A stretch of DNA of 64,000 bases, taken from positions 689,501-753,500 of the forward strand of contig NZ_JACYFG010000006.1 in assembly GCF_014803405.1 (NCBI RefSeq), given 5' to 3'. Below, piece by piece: positions 26,249-36,321 of this stretch. This stretch comes from Pelagicoccus enzymogenes. GTDB taxonomy: Bacteria > Verrucomicrobiota > Verrucomicrobiia > Opitutales > Opitutaceae. Made by a program: the position numbers and the translations under genes. The notes under the pieces are model-generated. The model saw nothing but the letters and a program-made list of their open reading frames with translations, had not been told where the DNA came from and made no database searches. How positions within the stretch are numbered: the first letter of the stretch is position 1; every line of letters begins with the position of its first letter.

Positions 26249-27025
26249 CTAAATTGCCGTCACTCCATGCCGGGCGAAGATCGAGCGAGCCCTATCCACT
26301 TCTTCCGCAGTCGGCTCCTTCGTTTCCGCCAGTTTGTACGGCATGTTCAGCTGCTTGTACTTGCTTTCCCCCATTTTGTGGAAAGGGAGAATTTCAACCT
26401 TGGCGACATTCCCAAGGCTCGAGACAAAACGGGCCAGCCCGTCGATGTTGTCCTCCGCGTCGTTGAGACCGGGAACCAAAACGAAACGTATCCAAACGTC
26501 GATACCGAGCGAGTCGAGACGCTCCGCAAAGGCGAGCGTCGGACTCAACTCCACCCCGGTAACATTCTTGTAGGTCGAGGGATCGTAGCTCTTGATGTCG
26601 AGCAAAACGAGGTCGACATTCTCCAGCAACGCATCCGTCGCCTTGTATCCAAGAAACCCGGACGTATCAAGAGCGGTGTGCAAGCCCGCCTCCTTCGCTC
26701 CACGAAAGATCGCGTGGATAAAGTCAGGCTGCATCAAGGGCTCGCCGCCACTGATGGTAAGCCCTCCACGCTTGATGAAGTTCTTGTACTTGACGATGTC
26801 GGCCAAAGCCTCCCCTGCCGTCGCGACCTTGCCCGCAGGTTTCCCTTGGGCGTCAGGATTGTGGCAGTATTGGCAACGAAGCGGACAACCGTGCAGGAAG
26901 AGAACGTAGCGAAGGCCGGGGCCATCTACGGTGCCGCATGTCTCCACGGAGTGGATATGACCCTGCGTTTGCAGCATCTCCTCCGTAGAGAGAGCGACCT
27001 CCGGCTCTGCGATTGCGATAGACAT
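26249..27025 (-). CDS. pflA: Pyruvate formate-lyase activating enzyme
   Basis: A 258-residue radical SAM protein. The iron-sulfur cluster motif is C47-x3-C51-x2-C54 (GCPLRCQYCH), and the SAM-binding GGEP is in TISGGEPLMQ. It installs the glycyl radical on PFL. I start at the ATG ending at 27025, which has GAGGAG nine bases upstream; an ATG ending at 27061 overlaps the pflB stop and adds 12 residues. It lies directly behind pflB in one operon. Confidence 0.93.
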   Translation of the reverse strand: MSIAIAEPEVALSTEEMLQTQGHIHSVETCGTVDGPGLRYVLFLHGCPLRCQYCHNPDAQGKPAGKVATAGEALADIVKYKNFIKRGGLTISGGEPLMQPDFIHAIFRGAKEAGLHTALDTSGFLGYKATDALLENVDLVLLDIKSYDPSTYKNVTGVELSPTLAFAERLDSLGIDVWIRFVLVPGLNDAEDNIDGLARFVSSLGNVAKVEILPFHKMGESKYKQLNMPYKLAETKEPTAEEVDRARSIFARHGVTAI

Positions 27026-27057
27026 GGGACAGTTCTCCTCACGCCCGTTTGGGCAGC

Positions 27058-29340
27058 TCATAGGAGTTCGTGGAACGTCCGATTAATCACGTCGAGCTGT
27101 TGCTCGCGAGTGAGTTTAATGAAGTTCACCGCGTATCCGGAAACCCGGATCGTGAGCTGCGGATACTTCTCGGGATGCTCCATGGCGTCGAGCAAGGTTT
27201 CCTTCTCGAAGACGTTCACGTTGATATGGTGTCCCATTTCCGCGAAGTAGCCGTCGAGCAAGTTGCTCAAGTTCGCCACCCGATCCGCTTCGGTTTTGCC
27301 GAGAGCCTTGGGAACGATGGAGAAGGTATAGGAAATACCGTCTTGGGAATGCTCGTAAGGCAGCTTGGCGACCGATGCCATGGAAGCGACCGCTCCCTTG
27401 GTATCGCGACCGTGCATGGGATTGGCCCCAGGAGCGAAGGGCTCGCCTGCCTTGCGTCCGTCCGGAGTGTTGCCCGTCTTTTGACCGTAAACTACATTGG
27501 AAGTGATGGTCAAAACCGACTGCGTGGGAACGGAGTTACGGTAGGTGGGTTGGGCCCGCACCTTGTCCATAAAGGTTTCGACAAGCTGGTTGGCGATGGA
27601 GTCAACCGCGTCGTCGTTGTTGCCGTACTTCGGATAGTCGCCGATCACCTCGTAGTCGACCGCGATGCCCGCTTCGTTGCGGATGACCTTTACCTTCGCA
27701 TGCTTTACAGCGGAGAAGGAGTCGGCCGCAACGGAGAGACCCGCGATGCCGCAAGCCATGGTCCGGAAAACGACGCGGTCGTGCAGCGCCATCATGATGT
27801 TTTCCGGAGAGTACTTGTCGTGCATGTAGTGGATGATGTTGAGGGCCTTGACGTAAGTCTTGGCGAGCCAGTCCATCATCTTGTCGAAACGCTCGACCAG
27901 GTCGTCGTACTCGAGGTAGTCGCCCTTGAAGGGCTCGCTGGCAGGAGCTACTTGCTTGCTGCTCTTTTCGTCAACGCCACCGTTGATCGCGTAGAGAATG
28001 GCTTTGGCGAGGTTTGCCCGAGCTCCGAAAAACTGCATCTGCTTGCCGATCCGCATAGCGGAAACACAGCAGGCAATGCCGTAGTCGTCTCCCCAATACG
28101 GACGCATCAAGTCGTCGTTTTCGTACTGGATGGAGCTAGTCTCGATAGAAACCTTGGAGCAGTAGTCCTTGAAGCCTTGCGGCAGGTTTTCCGACCAAAG
28201 CACGGTGAGGTTCGGTTCAGGCGCTGGGCCGAGATTGTAGAGCGTTTGCAGAACCCGGAAGCTGCTCTTGGTTACCAGCGTGCGGCCGTCCTCGCCCATG
28301 CCGCCAATGCTTTCGGTCACCCAAGTTGGGTCGCCCGAGAAAAGAGCATCGTAGTCGGTGGTACGGATGAAACGCACGATGCGCATCTTCATGACCAAGT
28401 GGTCGATGATTTCCTGAGCTTCTTCTTCGTTGAGCACGCCTTCCGCAAAGTCCCGTTCGAAGTAGATATCGAAGAAAGTCGCGGTCCGGCCGAAAGACAT
28501 GGCCGCCCCGTTTTGGTCCTTCACCGCGCCGAGGTAGGCGAAGTAGGTCCACTGCACCGCTTCGCGAGCGTTTTGGGCTGGCTTGGAAATGTCGAAGCCG
28601 TAAGCGGCCGCCATGGTCTTGAGGTCCTTGAGAGCCTGGATTTGGTCTTGGATCTCTTCGCGTTCCCGTACCCAATCTTCATTGAAGTCGTCGTTGTCAG
28701 AAGATTTGAATACGGAGACCTTGTCGGCGATCAAACGATCGACGCCGTAAAGCGCCACCCGGCGGTAGTCGCCGATGATACGTCCGCGGCCGTAGCCGTC
28801 TGGAAGACCGGTTACGATGCCCGCGCTGCGGGCCTTGCGAATCTCTTCGGTGTAGCAGGCGAAGACGCCGTCGTTGTGCGTCTTGCGGTGCTTTTGGAAA
28901 ATTTCCAGCGTGGAGGGGTCCATGTCCCGGCCGTGCGCTTGCAGCGCCTTTTGGGCGATGCGGTAGCCGCCGTAAGGAAGCAAGGCCCGCTTGAGAGGCT
29001 TGTCGGTTTGCACGCCAACCACTTGCTCGAGATCCTTGTTGATGTAGCCCGCGCCGTGGGACGCTACCGTTCCAACCACCTTGTCGTCGGCATCGAGCAC
29101 ACCACCCGCCTTGCGCTCGGCTTCGAGCAAAACCTTCAGCTCGTCCCAAAGCTTTTCCGTGCGGACCGTGGGTCCAGATAGAAAAGAGTAGTCTTCTTCG
29201 TAAGGCTTGTAGTTGGCTTGGATAAAGCCGCGTACGTCAATGTCAGCTTGCCAGTCGCCCGGCTTGAATCCTCTCCATGGATGGGAGCCAGACGCGTCGG
29301 CGTTTTCGGTTTCGGTTTCCTGTTTTTCGATGATAGGCAC
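27058..29340 (-). CDS. pflB: Pyruvate formate-lyase (formate acetyltransferase)
   Basis: A 760-residue glycyl-radical enzyme, the normal length. The catalytic pair is C424-C425 (GIACCVSAM), and the radical glycine is G735 in RVSGYAVNF near the C-terminus. It converts pyruvate and CoA to formate and acetyl-CoA without oxygen. Start is a GTG ending at 29340, with CAGGAG about 11 bases upstream. With pflA and the OFA transporter it forms a mixed-acid fermentation unit, so this organism can probably live without oxygen. Confidence 0.96.
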   Translation of the reverse strand: MPIIEKQETETENADASGSHPWRGFKPGDWQADIDVRGFIQANYKPYEEDYSFLSGPTVRTEKLWDELKVLLEAERKAGGVLDADDKVVGTVASHGAGYINKDLEQVVGVQTDKPLKRALLPYGGYRIAQKALQAHGRDMDPSTLEIFQKHRKTHNDGVFACYTEEIRKARSAGIVTGLPDGYGRGRIIGDYRRVALYGVDRLIADKVSVFKSSDNDDFNEDWVREREEIQDQIQALKDLKTMAAAYGFDISKPAQNAREAVQWTYFAYLGAVKDQNGAAMSFGRTATFFDIYFERDFAEGVLNEEEAQEIIDHLVMKMRIVRFIRTTDYDALFSGDPTWVTESIGGMGEDGRTLVTKSSFRVLQTLYNLGPAPEPNLTVLWSENLPQGFKDYCSKVSIETSSIQYENDDLMRPYWGDDYGIACCVSAMRIGKQMQFFGARANLAKAILYAINGGVDEKSSKQVAPASEPFKGDYLEYDDLVERFDKMMDWLAKTYVKALNIIHYMHDKYSPENIMMALHDRVVFRTMACGIAGLSVAADSFSAVKHAKVKVIRNEAGIAVDYEVIGDYPKYGNNDDAVDSIANQLVETFMDKVRAQPTYRNSVPTQSVLTITSNVVYGQKTGNTPDGRKAGEPFAPGANPMHGRDTKGAVASMASVAKLPYEHSQDGISYTFSIVPKALGKTEADRVANLSNLLDGYFAEMGHHINVNVFEKETLLDAMEHPEKYPQLTIRVSGYAVNFIKLTREQQLDVINRTFHELL

Positions 29341-29572
29341 TGCTATTTAATCTCCTGAGACGAAACGTCGCCCCGACTCGGAGCGCGCGTTGATTAGACA
29401 TTAGATCAATTTATACGGCGAAGTTGGTATAAATATTGGCCCTTATCGACGAAAAAACTACCTTTAGGTAATTAATTACATTTTCTTATAAGATCGAGCG
29501 CCTCTTCGAATTGGAATGACGCAGCCTTGAAACCGGGGGGCGGTCGCTCCGCGGGCGGAGACTCTGCCGACG
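29341..29572 (-). promoter_or_regulatory. Upstream region of the PFL operon
   Basis: Reading leftward, the region has AT-rich stretches (29385-29470) and TTGAT...ATCAA half-sites at 29390-29394 and 29405-29409. The half-sites match FNR-type halves, but their spacing is 10 rather than 4, so FNR control is only a guess. The rightmost part carries a REP-like type D variant. Confidence 0.35.
29533..29557. repeat. REP-like element, type D variant
   Basis: GGCGGTCGCTCCGCGGGCG shares the CGCTCCGCGGGCG core of the copies at 22724 and 57828. It lies just after the DUF3817 stop. Confidence 0.55.
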
Positions 29573-29875
29573 CTACGCTGCTGCGGCTTCCCTGCGGAGG
29601 GAGCGCTCCACGAAAAAGGGAGCTAGCGGCACGAGGGAGGCCACGAAGAAGATCGCGACTCGCTTGAATGCCCAGCCGAGCTTGACGGCCGCCAGGGCAA
29701 GGAAACCGACGTACAGCATGAAGAGCAGGCCGTGCACCCAGCCGACATAGGTTACCGCAGCCGGCATATCCGCAAGGTACTTCAGCGGCATCGCGATGCC
29801 GAACAAGATTACCGTAGAAACGCCCTCCCAAAAGGCGACGCGACAAAACCACTGCAGGCAGGACTCGTTGTTCAT
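29573..29875 (-). CDS. DUF3817 membrane protein
   Basis: A 100-residue protein with three membrane segments. FCRVAFWEGVSTVILFGIAMPLKY and GWVHGLLFMLYV match the DUF3817 family (also called integral membrane YdzA-like), function unknown. I start at the ATG ending at 29875 (MNNESCL), 58 bases after the chemoreceptor stop; a longer frame would run through the gene upstream. The end of the protein runs toward a REP-like repeat. Confidence 0.75.
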   Translation of the reverse strand: MNNESCLQWFCRVAFWEGVSTVILFGIAMPLKYLADMPAAVTYVGWVHGLLFMLYVGFLALAAVKLGWAFKRVAIFFVASLVPLAPFFVERSLRREAAAA

Positions 29876-29933
29876 GCCCCCACAAAAAACGGGCATTCCC
29901 GCTTGGCAAGCACTACCGGATGAGGAGCTCCCA

Positions 29934-31094
29934 CTATCGAGCCGGAGCGCTCCAGAGATCGGCTTCCACCGCGTGAACCTTGCTTGCGGCACGAGGCGAA
30001 GATGGAAAGCTCCCCGACATGGGGCTACGAGCTTGGGCTTCGGCCGCCGATCCGCTGCCGATGAGCTCCTGCAATTCCGCAACCGCCTTGCTGACCACGT
30101 TTGCCTGGTAGCGCAGGCCCTGCGTCGAACTCGCAGTCTCCTCCGCTACGGCAGCGTTCTGCTGCGTCACGTCGTCGATTTCGAAAACCGAATTTCTCAG
30201 CTGCCCAATCCCAACGTACTGCTGGCTGCTCGCATCCGCTACTTGAGCCGCAAGGGAGTCGACTTCGCGATTTACCTCTACGATCGCATCCAGGCTCTTC
30301 ATAACTCGCTCGGTCAGCTGCACTCCTTGCTCGGTTTTCGCGATAGCGTTCTCGATCTTGCTGGTCGTTTCGCTGGCCGCCTTGGCGCTGCGCTGCGCCA
30401 AGGATCTCACCTCGTCCGCCACCACGGCAAAACCAGCGCCCGACTCTCCTGCCCGAGCCGCTTCGACCGCAGCATTGAGGGCCAAAATATTCGTTTGGAA
30501 GGCGATCTCGTCGATCGTCTTGATGATCTCCGCCACCGCGTCGCTGCTCTCCTTGATGCCAATCATCGCTTGGCTCATGAGCTTCATGTCCTGGGCCCCT
30601 TGGTCCGCAGCGTCACGGGCCGAGCCGGTCAACTCGTTGGCTTGCTTGGCATGGGCAGTGTTCTTTTCGATCATGCTCGCCATTTCCTCGAGGGCGCTAC
30701 TGGTCTCCTCCAGACTCGCTGCTTGCTTGCTGGCGCCGTCAGCCAGGCCTTGGCTGGAGCTGGCGATGTGCTCCGCGTCGTTCAATACCAGCTTGGAGCT
30801 GCTCGCCAATTCGTTGGCGATACCCCGCAAGGTCGTGCTAAAAATCGACTTCACATAAGCCATCGCCCCTAGGGAAAGCAAGGTGCCCACGAAACCGATC
30901 CCCAGGACCTTGTAGATCGCTTGCTTTGCCGCTTCGCTCGCCACGTCGCCGTCCGCCCCGCTGGCGATCCAATGCTGGGCTTGAGTTCCGAGATCATGGA
31001 TCAAATAGACGGCCGCCGCCGCCAAGGCCCCTGCGGAAACCATGACAAAGGCAAATCCAAGAATGACTTTAAGATTGGGCGAGAGAGATTTCAT
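29934..31094 (-). CDS. Methyl-accepting chemotaxis protein with short sensor domain
   Basis: A 386-residue chemoreceptor. There are two membrane helices (about 9-31 and 60-80) with only about 30 residues between them, so there is no real periplasmic ligand domain and probably no HAMP. The signalling hairpin [20 protein letters not shown] and the following [15 protein letters not shown] are intact, so coupling to CheA/CheW is expected. It may sense a membrane or cytoplasmic signal. The C-terminus lacks a NWETF-type CheR tether. Start is the ATG ending at 31094. Confidence 0.88.
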   Translation of the reverse strand: MKSLSPNLKVILGFAFVMVSAGALAAAAVYLIHDLGTQAQHWIASGADGDVASEAAKQAIYKVLGIGFVGTLLSLGAMAYVKSIFSTTLRGIANELASSSKLVLNDAEHIASSSQGLADGASKQAASLEETSSALEEMASMIEKNTAHAKQANELTGSARDAADQGAQDMKLMSQAMIGIKESSDAVAEIIKTIDEIAFQTNILALNAAVEAARAGESGAGFAVVADEVRSLAQRSAKAASETTSKIENAIAKTEQGVQLTERVMKSLDAIVEVNREVDSLAAQVADASSQQYVGIGQLRNSVFEIDDVTQQNAAVAEETASSTQGLRYQANVVSKAVAELQELIGSGSAAEAQARSPMSGSFPSSPRAASKVHAVEADLWSAPAR

Positions 31095-31270
31095 GCGATT
31101 GCGGGGATGCCAAAAGGTACTCAATAGGTAACGGTACCGAGAGCTCCGCATAAACGCGCGCCTCACGCTTTAAAGAATGTTTACCCTCGCCTAGGGAACT
31201 CACCCGAAAGCCGAGCTCCGGAAATCCCTTCAGCTCGCAAGCATCGGAAAAGCCGCACGGCACTTGAAGG

Positions 31271-31630
31271 TCAGGACACCACCTTCGCCGCCCTACCGTA
31301 GCCACCCAGATTGTGGGCGTTCGGGTAGCCGGCCGCCCTCAGCTGGCTCACCGCAGCCGCCGAGCGAGCTCCGCTGGCGCAATGGCAAAGCAGCACCGTG
31401 CCCTTGTCGGGAAACCTTTGGGCCACCGCTCGGGAGATTCCGTTCAAAGGAATATTCACCGCGCCCGGCAACGAGCCGCCCGCGAATTCCTGGGGGCTGC
31501 GAACGTCCAGCACGACCGCCCCCTTGCCGAGCTCCGCCTTCGCCTCCTCCAGCGTAATCTGCCCTCTGCGCTTCAACAGGAACACAGCTGCGAGTAGCGC
31601 CAAAAGAAGGATCCATAGGTAATCCAGCAT
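31271..31630 (-). CDS. Membrane-anchored rhodanese domain protein
   Basis: A 119-residue protein: an N-terminal membrane helix (YLWILLLALLAAVFLL), then a single rhodanese domain with the active loop C84-ASGARS. It should carry a persulfide sulfur on C84, at the membrane. It begins 9 bases after the cupin gene stop, so the two form one transcription unit. Sulfide handling or thiol redox signalling is possible. Confidence 0.85.
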   Translation of the reverse strand: MLDYLWILLLALLAAVFLLKRRGQITLEEAKAELGKGAVVLDVRSPQEFAGGSLPGAVNIPLNGISRAVAQRFPDKGTVLLCHCASGARSAAAVSQLRAAGYPNAHNLGGYGRAAKVVS

Positions 31631-31639
31631 CTCGGACGT

Positions 31640-32020
31640 TTAGCAGCCTTCCTCCAAGATATCGATGCGATCTTCCTTGTTCGGCACCATACAGAGAAAT
31701 TCGAACCCAGTTACGGCATCCGCCTTGTACCAATGAGGAACGCCTTGCGGAATGAAGACGACATCGCCTTCCTTCACTTGGTAGACCTCGTCGCCGATAC
31801 CCACCTCCGCAGCCCCCTTGAGGATATACTGCTCGTGCTCCACCGTGTTCGTATGCCGCGGCATGCCGCCACCCGGCTTCATCACGAACCTGCGCAAGGC
31901 GAAGTTCGGGGCATCCCCAGGCCCGATCAATACCGACCGGCTCGTTCCCTCCCCCGCGCCGACCGGCTCGAGAGCGAAAGATTCTGAACTCTTTACGATG
32001 ACTTGGTTCTTGGGATCCAT
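31640..32020 (-). CDS. Cupin-domain protein
   Basis: A 126-residue single cupin. Metal-site residues are visible in PRHTNTVEHEQYIL (H56, H62, E61/E63) and the second motif PQGVPHWY (H96). The domain probably binds a divalent metal. It ends 9 bases before the rhodanese start. The longer frame upstream is less likely; the ATG ending at 32020 gives a normal cupin length. The substrate is unknown. Confidence 0.8.
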   Translation of the reverse strand: MDPKNQVIVKSSESFALEPVGAGEGTSRSVLIGPGDAPNFALRRFVMKPGGGMPRHTNTVEHEQYILKGAAEVGIGDEVYQVKEGDVVFIPQGVPHWYKADAVTGFEFLCMVPNKEDRIDILEEGC

Positions 32021-32206
32021 GTGCTGCAAAACCTCAGTTGCTGTGATGTCTTTGCCCGCAGAAAAGCAGGCGTTTTCCAATCAAACATCCAGAACGGACG
32101 AATGCAACGCTGGCTTGCAGCAAATCAAAGCCGCTCGGTTTCCGGGGCACGCGTATTCAGCCTTCCCTTACGCAACTCGCAGAAATCGCAAGCATCGGAA
32201 ATCGAG

Positions 32207-33637
32207 CTAATTCCAAAGCGGCAAACGTTCTTCCAACGCCTTGGCATTCGACGTTTCCCGAGCTGGGCGAATATCGAGCTGATCGACAAACTCGCTCCGT
32301 ATCCGCGTTTTGCCTACACTCGGCTCGCCCGGGCTTGAAAATTTCTGCCCAAGCCGATCCTCGATCATCTCCAAGGTGTTCATCAGGCTGCTTGACAATT
32401 GGTTAAGCTCGCCCGAATCGCTCTCGGTACGCTCCGCGTTCGAAGCGGCAAGCTGAGTTACCTTGTCGATCTCGCCGACTGCCTGAGAGATCTGCTGAAT
32501 CCCGCTGCTTTGCTGGAGCGAGGAAGTCGCAATTTCGCCAACCAACCGATCCACTTCACAGGTCCGCTGGTAGATATCGTTGAGCCGCTCGGCGACCGAT
32601 TGACTGATCTCGCCTCCGCGGTGGCTGCTCGCTACCGCGTCCTGGACCTGCTTGGCCGTCTCTTGCGCAGCCTTGGCGCTTCTCTGAGCGAGATTGCGAA
32701 CTTCATCCGCCACGACCGCAAACCCCGATCCCGCTTCTCCTGCTCGTGCAGCCTCAACCGCTGCGTTCAAGGCAAGTATGTTGGTCTGGAAAGCGATCTC
32801 GTCGATGGTCTTCAAGATCGTAGCAATGCTGTCGCTCGACTTGCGGATATCATCCATGGCACGCGTCAAAGTCTTCACTTCGGCCGCTCCTTGCTCCGAG
32901 ATTTGGCGCGCTCGCGAAGCATGCTCGTTCGCTTCTTGGGCATGGGCAGCATTTCCTTTCGTAGCAGCGGACAACTCCTCCAGGGAAGCGCTGGTTTCCT
33001 CGATCGAGGCAGCTTGGCGGCTCGCCCCTTGAGCGAGCTCGCGAGCCGAAATGCTGAGTTCGCTCGTCTGCCTTCCCACCGAACCGGCGATCTCGCTTAA
33101 GTGCCCAGCAATAATTCCCTGGGCTCCAACGAAAGCGCGGTACCTGCCCGCAACGAAAGTTGCCGGCAAACCGATCACAACGACAAATACCGCATGCACG
33201 ACGACGATTCCAAATCCCGCGTCATAGTTGAAGATGCTGCTGGGAAGCACGAAAAAGAAGGCGATGTGATGCAGGGCAGTCGTCACCGAGGCGGCCAGTA
33301 TGGACGCCCGCGACCCCAATCCGATCAGAGCAGCCAAGGCTACGAAAATGTGGAAGTGCATCTCTATCATGCCTCGGCTCAAATGGATCAAAAGAGCTGA
33401 CAGCGAGGTCGCGGCAATGCCGATGGAAAGCGGTACCAGCATGGACCGCGGACTGGCCTTGAAAAGCAAGATGGGACCCGCGCAAATGGCCAGAGTAAGG
33501 AACAGCGCCAAGACCATGCCCGTCTCGAAATGCCAGGCCATCCCCAGCATCACCGGCAAGTGCCCAGCCAAGGCCCAAAGGGCGAGCTTGTGCACGCGTT
33601 CGTCAAACTGGTTTTCAAATTGAGTGTCTCTGTTCAT
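32207..33637 (-). CDS. Methyl-accepting chemotaxis protein with multi-helix membrane sensor
   Basis: A 476-residue receptor. The N-terminal 180 residues form about six membrane helices, with histidines inside them: [15 protein letters not shown] and [13 protein letters not shown]. These resemble the histidine-rich membrane module seen in some chemoreceptors and GGDEF proteins, possibly a metal, haem or gas-sensing site. The signalling hairpin ([35 protein letters not shown]) is intact. The C-terminal 50 residues are a variable tail. It ends 187 bases before the cupin start. Confidence 0.88.
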   Translation of the reverse strand: MNRDTQFENQFDERVHKLALWALAGHLPVMLGMAWHFETGMVLALFLTLAICAGPILLFKASPRSMLVPLSIGIAATSLSALLIHLSRGMIEMHFHIFVALAALIGLGSRASILAASVTTALHHIAFFFVLPSSIFNYDAGFGIVVVHAVFVVVIGLPATFVAGRYRAFVGAQGIIAGHLSEIAGSVGRQTSELSISARELAQGASRQAASIEETSASLEELSAATKGNAAHAQEANEHASRARQISEQGAAEVKTLTRAMDDIRKSSDSIATILKTIDEIAFQTNILALNAAVEAARAGEAGSGFAVVADEVRNLAQRSAKAAQETAKQVQDAVASSHRGGEISQSVAERLNDIYQRTCEVDRLVGEIATSSLQQSSGIQQISQAVGEIDKVTQLAASNAERTESDSGELNQLSSSLMNTLEMIEDRLGQKFSSPGEPSVGKTRIRSEFVDQLDIRPARETSNAKALEERLPLWN

Positions 33638-33648
33638 ATCAAAAATCG

Positions 33649-34278
33649 TTACTTCCAGCCAAAGGGGTCGAGGACTGACTTCAGCCGCTCGGAAGTCGGG
33701 CAGCCATAAACCGGACGGCTGAGCACGAAACCGCCCGCGGCGAGGCGGGATGCCGTCCTCAAGTCCTGAAACCCAGCGTCTCCTCGAAAAGCTCCGTCAA
33801 AGTAGGCTCCGCTGTAGGAGGGTTCAGACCCACCTTTGACAACTTGGAAAAACGGTACCCCTTCCGATCCGAAATCCGCGCAAAGCTGCTCGCCCTCGAC
33901 GGTAGCCACAAGGTATCCCTGCCTCCGCAAGCGCTCGGCCGCTTCGCTCCCACCACCGACCAAGGTCACTTCTTCAGCGAAGGCTTCGGACGGCCCCCGA
34001 TCCACCAAGTAGTCGATCACGCTTCGAGAACACGCGCAGTCCTCGGCTAAAACGTGCACGATCGTCCATTGTTCTTCCCCGCTGGAGGACACCTGCAAGC
34101 TCTCCTTGGCCACAGGCAATACCGCGCGATGGGCAGCTGAAAAGAGACCGAGCGGAACCGAAATGGCGCCCGTCCATAAAACGAACCCCACGAGCAGTCC
34201 CCAACGCGGGACGCGCCTCGCAGCGGTCGCTACCCCCGTGGAAATCGGGGCTTTTCCTTTGGACAAAGTGGTGTTCAT
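33649..34278 (-). CDS. Membrane-anchored thiol-redox protein, RedB-like
   Basis: A 209-residue protein with one membrane helix ([21 protein letters not shown]) followed by a thioredoxin-like domain. The motif ED-C81-A-C83[13 protein letters not shown] has two Cys one residue apart instead of the usual CxxC, as in RedB-like proteins. Later [12 protein letters not shown] resembles the cis-Pro loop of thioredoxins. A thiol-disulfide role at the outer face of the inner membrane is likely. It lies 11 bases upstream of the chemoreceptor, so the two are probably one operon; start is the ATG ending at 34278. Confidence 0.65.
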   Translation of the reverse strand: MNTTLSKGKAPISTGVATAARRVPRWGLLVGFVLWTGAISVPLGLFSAAHRAVLPVAKESLQVSSSGEEQWTIVHVLAEDCACSRSVIDYLVDRGPSEAFAEEVTLVGGGSEAAERLRRQGYLVATVEGEQLCADFGSEGVPFFQVVKGGSEPSYSGAYFDGAFRGDAGFQDLRTASRLAAGGFVLSRPVYGCPTSERLKSVLDPFGWK

Positions 34279-34438
34279 AACCTGCACACTGTAATCGGCC
34301 GCTGCCGATAGACCTTAATTCAAGAACTGTTCAGCAATAATACCTCATCGCCCCCTGCATCGCCTGCAATATCCGAAATAGTTCAAAAACAACGCACTGC
34401 CGAAAATTTGTTCAAAAGCACTTCAAACCTTATAATCC

Positions 34439-34450
34439 GAGGAATTCCTC
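34439..34450. promoter_or_regulatory. 12-base palindrome in the divergent gap
   Basis: GAGGAATTCCTC is a perfect palindrome in the AT-rich gap between the leftward redox gene and the rightward TPR gene. It could be an operator shared by both. Confidence 0.35.
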
Positions 34451-34561
34451 TGTCTAATAAAGGTTCACCCCTTGCCCAAAACCGTCCCCGAGGAGGGTGA
34501 AGCAACTCGCAACAATCTAGTCGACGCGCAACAATCCCCACCTCTACGGTCTAAGAAAAAC

Positions 34562-35434
34562 GTGAAAGTACCAGCTATCCTCATCGCCAGCGCCCTGCTC
34601 GCCCTTCTCCCGCAAACGCTCCTCGCCAAGAAAAAGGACCGCGCCGAAATTCCCGCCACCAACCTCGCGGTCTACCTGCTCAAGCAGCTCAACGAGCGCG
34701 AGCAGGAAGCCTACGATCGCTACGAGTCCGCCGTCGCCGCAGAGGACGTCGACCAGGTGCGCCGCGAGCTGCAGTCTATTATAGATGGCTACGAAAAGCT
34801 GATCTCCGATTCCCCGAACTACGCTCCCGCCTACACCTCCTTCGGCCTCATGCTCAGCCGCACCGGCAACCGAGACGAAGCCAACGCCATGTTCCTGAAG
34901 TCCGACCAGCTGGATCCCATGCAGCCAGTCGTGAAGAACCAGCTCGGCAACTACATGGCCGAGGAAGGCAAGTACACCGAAGCCTACGGATTCTACATGC
35001 TGGCCCGCGACCTCGCGCCCGAAGAGCCGCTCTACCATCTCCAGCTCGGCAACCTACTGGTCGCGTACCGCAAGTACTTCCTCGCCGACGGGCTCTTCGC
35101 CCCAACGGAAATCGACGACCAAATCATCGGCCATTTCCGCTCCGCCACCCGCCGCGCTCCCAAAGACATTTCCTACAAGATGCGCTACGCCCAGGCCTTC
35201 TTCGACATAGAGAACCCAAACTGGGAAACCGCTCTCGGCGTCTGGCAAGAGCTCTACAAAGCGGCTGGCTCCGAATACGAGCAACAAGTCGTGCGGCTCT
35301 ACACCGCCCGCGTGCGCTACGAGCTCGGACACCATACCGCTGCCCGCAAGCTGATAAGCCAGCTCGACCACCCCAGCCTCGACGAATCGAAGCAAACCCT
35401 GCTAGACGAAATCAACGCAAAGTATCCACAATAA
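34562..35434 (+). CDS. Secreted TPR-repeat protein
   Basis: A 290-residue protein with a signal peptide (VPAILIASALLALLPQTLLA). The mature part is helical: SPNYAPAYTSFGLMLSRTGN and further TPR-like pairs. The GTG at 34562 is the best start, because an upstream in-frame TTG at 34472 would put 30 polar residues before the signal. The role is probably protein binding in the periplasm or outer membrane. It is followed by REP-like elements. Confidence 0.72.
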   Translation: MKVPAILIASALLALLPQTLLAKKKDRAEIPATNLAVYLLKQLNEREQEAYDRYESAVAAEDVDQVRRELQSIIDGYEKLISDSPNYAPAYTSFGLMLSRTGNRDEANAMFLKSDQLDPMQPVVKNQLGNYMAEEGKYTEAYGFYMLARDLAPEEPLYHLQLGNLLVAYRKYFLADGLFAPTEIDDQIIGHFRSATRRAPKDISYKMRYAQAFFDIENPNWETALGVWQELYKAAGSEYEQQVVRLYTARVRYELGHHTAARKLISQLDHPSLDESKQTLLDEINAKYPQ

Positions 35435-35441
35435 GGATACT

Positions 35442-35467
35442 GGAGGGACCGGTTCCACCCCGTCCGC
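35442..35467. repeat. REP-like element, type C
   Basis: GGAGGGACCGGTTCCACCCC... continues to GTCCGC. It matches 59016-59041 at most positions. Confidence 0.7.
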
Positions 35468-35518
35468 GATCTTCCTTCCAAGTAGCGGACGCAGTCGCTG
35501 CGGCTCCTCACTCCCTGC

Positions 35519-35541
35519 GGGAAGCGGCCTTGCGCCGCGAT
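35519..35541. repeat. REP-like element, type B
   Basis: GGGAAGCGGCCTTGCGCCGC followed by GAT, identical over 23 bases to 4490-4512. Confidence 0.75.
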
Positions 35542-35576
35542 TGCGACTCCCACCCCTCAGAGGCTACATTTACTGG

Positions 35577-36218
35577 CTAAGACCGCATCTGGGCCACAAA
35601 AGCGTTCGCTTCGTCGATGGACGCCTCCATTTGCTTGATCAGCACTTCCACCTCTTCCCGCAAGGCGAGGGAGGTCTTGTTCAAGGCCGCGATGGCTTGG
35701 GCGTTCAAGTTGTGCTTCAAAAAGAGAACCTGATCTCGAAAAGCGTTCAGCACCGGATCCATCTTCGCCGCCGCCCCATCCATTGCCTGTATCAAGTTCT
35801 TGGATAGCTTTTGCGTCGACTCCAACTGCTCCGCGCTCACCGCTCGCAACTCAGGGCTCGTGTACTGTTCCAGCTCGCCTTCCCATTCCTTGAAGAGCGC
35901 CTTGGATACCTCGTCGATCGCCTTGATGCGCGAACGCACTGCCTTCGCCTTCGCTTCGCTTTCATTGAAGGCGGCCTGCAAACGATCGTACACTGCCTTC
36001 AGTTCGCTCACGTCCACCTCCGAAACGGCTAGAAACTCCTCGAAAGCGCTTTCGAACTGCTCCTTGGCCTCCTCCTGGGCTTCCCGAGCTTCCTCTACTC
36101 GATCGACCAAGATGTCGCGCTTGTGCACGCCAAACTTCTCCATGGCCCCGTAGTAAGCGCTCTGGCAAGAACACAGCAGCAGACAGAACGAGGCCAACAA
36201 AAGCGGAACGGATTTCAT
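35577..36218 (-). CDS. DUF2959 lipoprotein
   Basis: A 213-residue lipoprotein (signal to LLCSC, Cys18) matching the DUF2959 family, best seen in SAYYGAMEKFGVHKRDILV and DRVEEAREAQEEAKEQF. The rest is almost entirely helical, with likely coiled coils. DUF2959 proteins have no known function; an envelope scaffold is possible. It lies 103 bases downstream of the GT4 gene on the same strand. Confidence 0.85.
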   Translation of the reverse strand: MKSVPLLLASFCLLLCSCQSAYYGAMEKFGVHKRDILVDRVEEAREAQEEAKEQFESAFEEFLAVSEVDVSELKAVYDRLQAAFNESEAKAKAVRSRIKAIDEVSKALFKEWEGELEQYTSPELRAVSAEQLESTQKLSKNLIQAMDGAAAKMDPVLNAFRDQVLFLKHNLNAQAIAALNKTSLALREEVEVLIKQMEASIDEANAFVAQMRS

Positions 36219-36321
36219 CTCACCAAGCTACCGCCCTCTTCCCCAAAAACAATCGCAAAGAGAGCTTCCCTCGGATCGGGTCGGCAAGGCGGCATGGCCG
36301 CGGGCGCCGAGAGCCCTGCTC

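Noticed and set aside
27070-29181. Long open frame on the plus strand opposite pflB
   Set aside because: pflB on the minus strand has all catalytic residues; the opposite frame has no motifs and only reflects codon bias.
29390-29409. FNR box upstream of pflB
   Set aside because: The half-sites are right but the spacing is 10, not 4, so I do not call it a true FNR site; kept only as a weak finding.
31238-32201. Shared TCGCAAGCATCGGAAA near the chemoreceptor and cupin genes
   Set aside because: One 16-base match is within what chance allows in a window of this size, and the flanks do not match.
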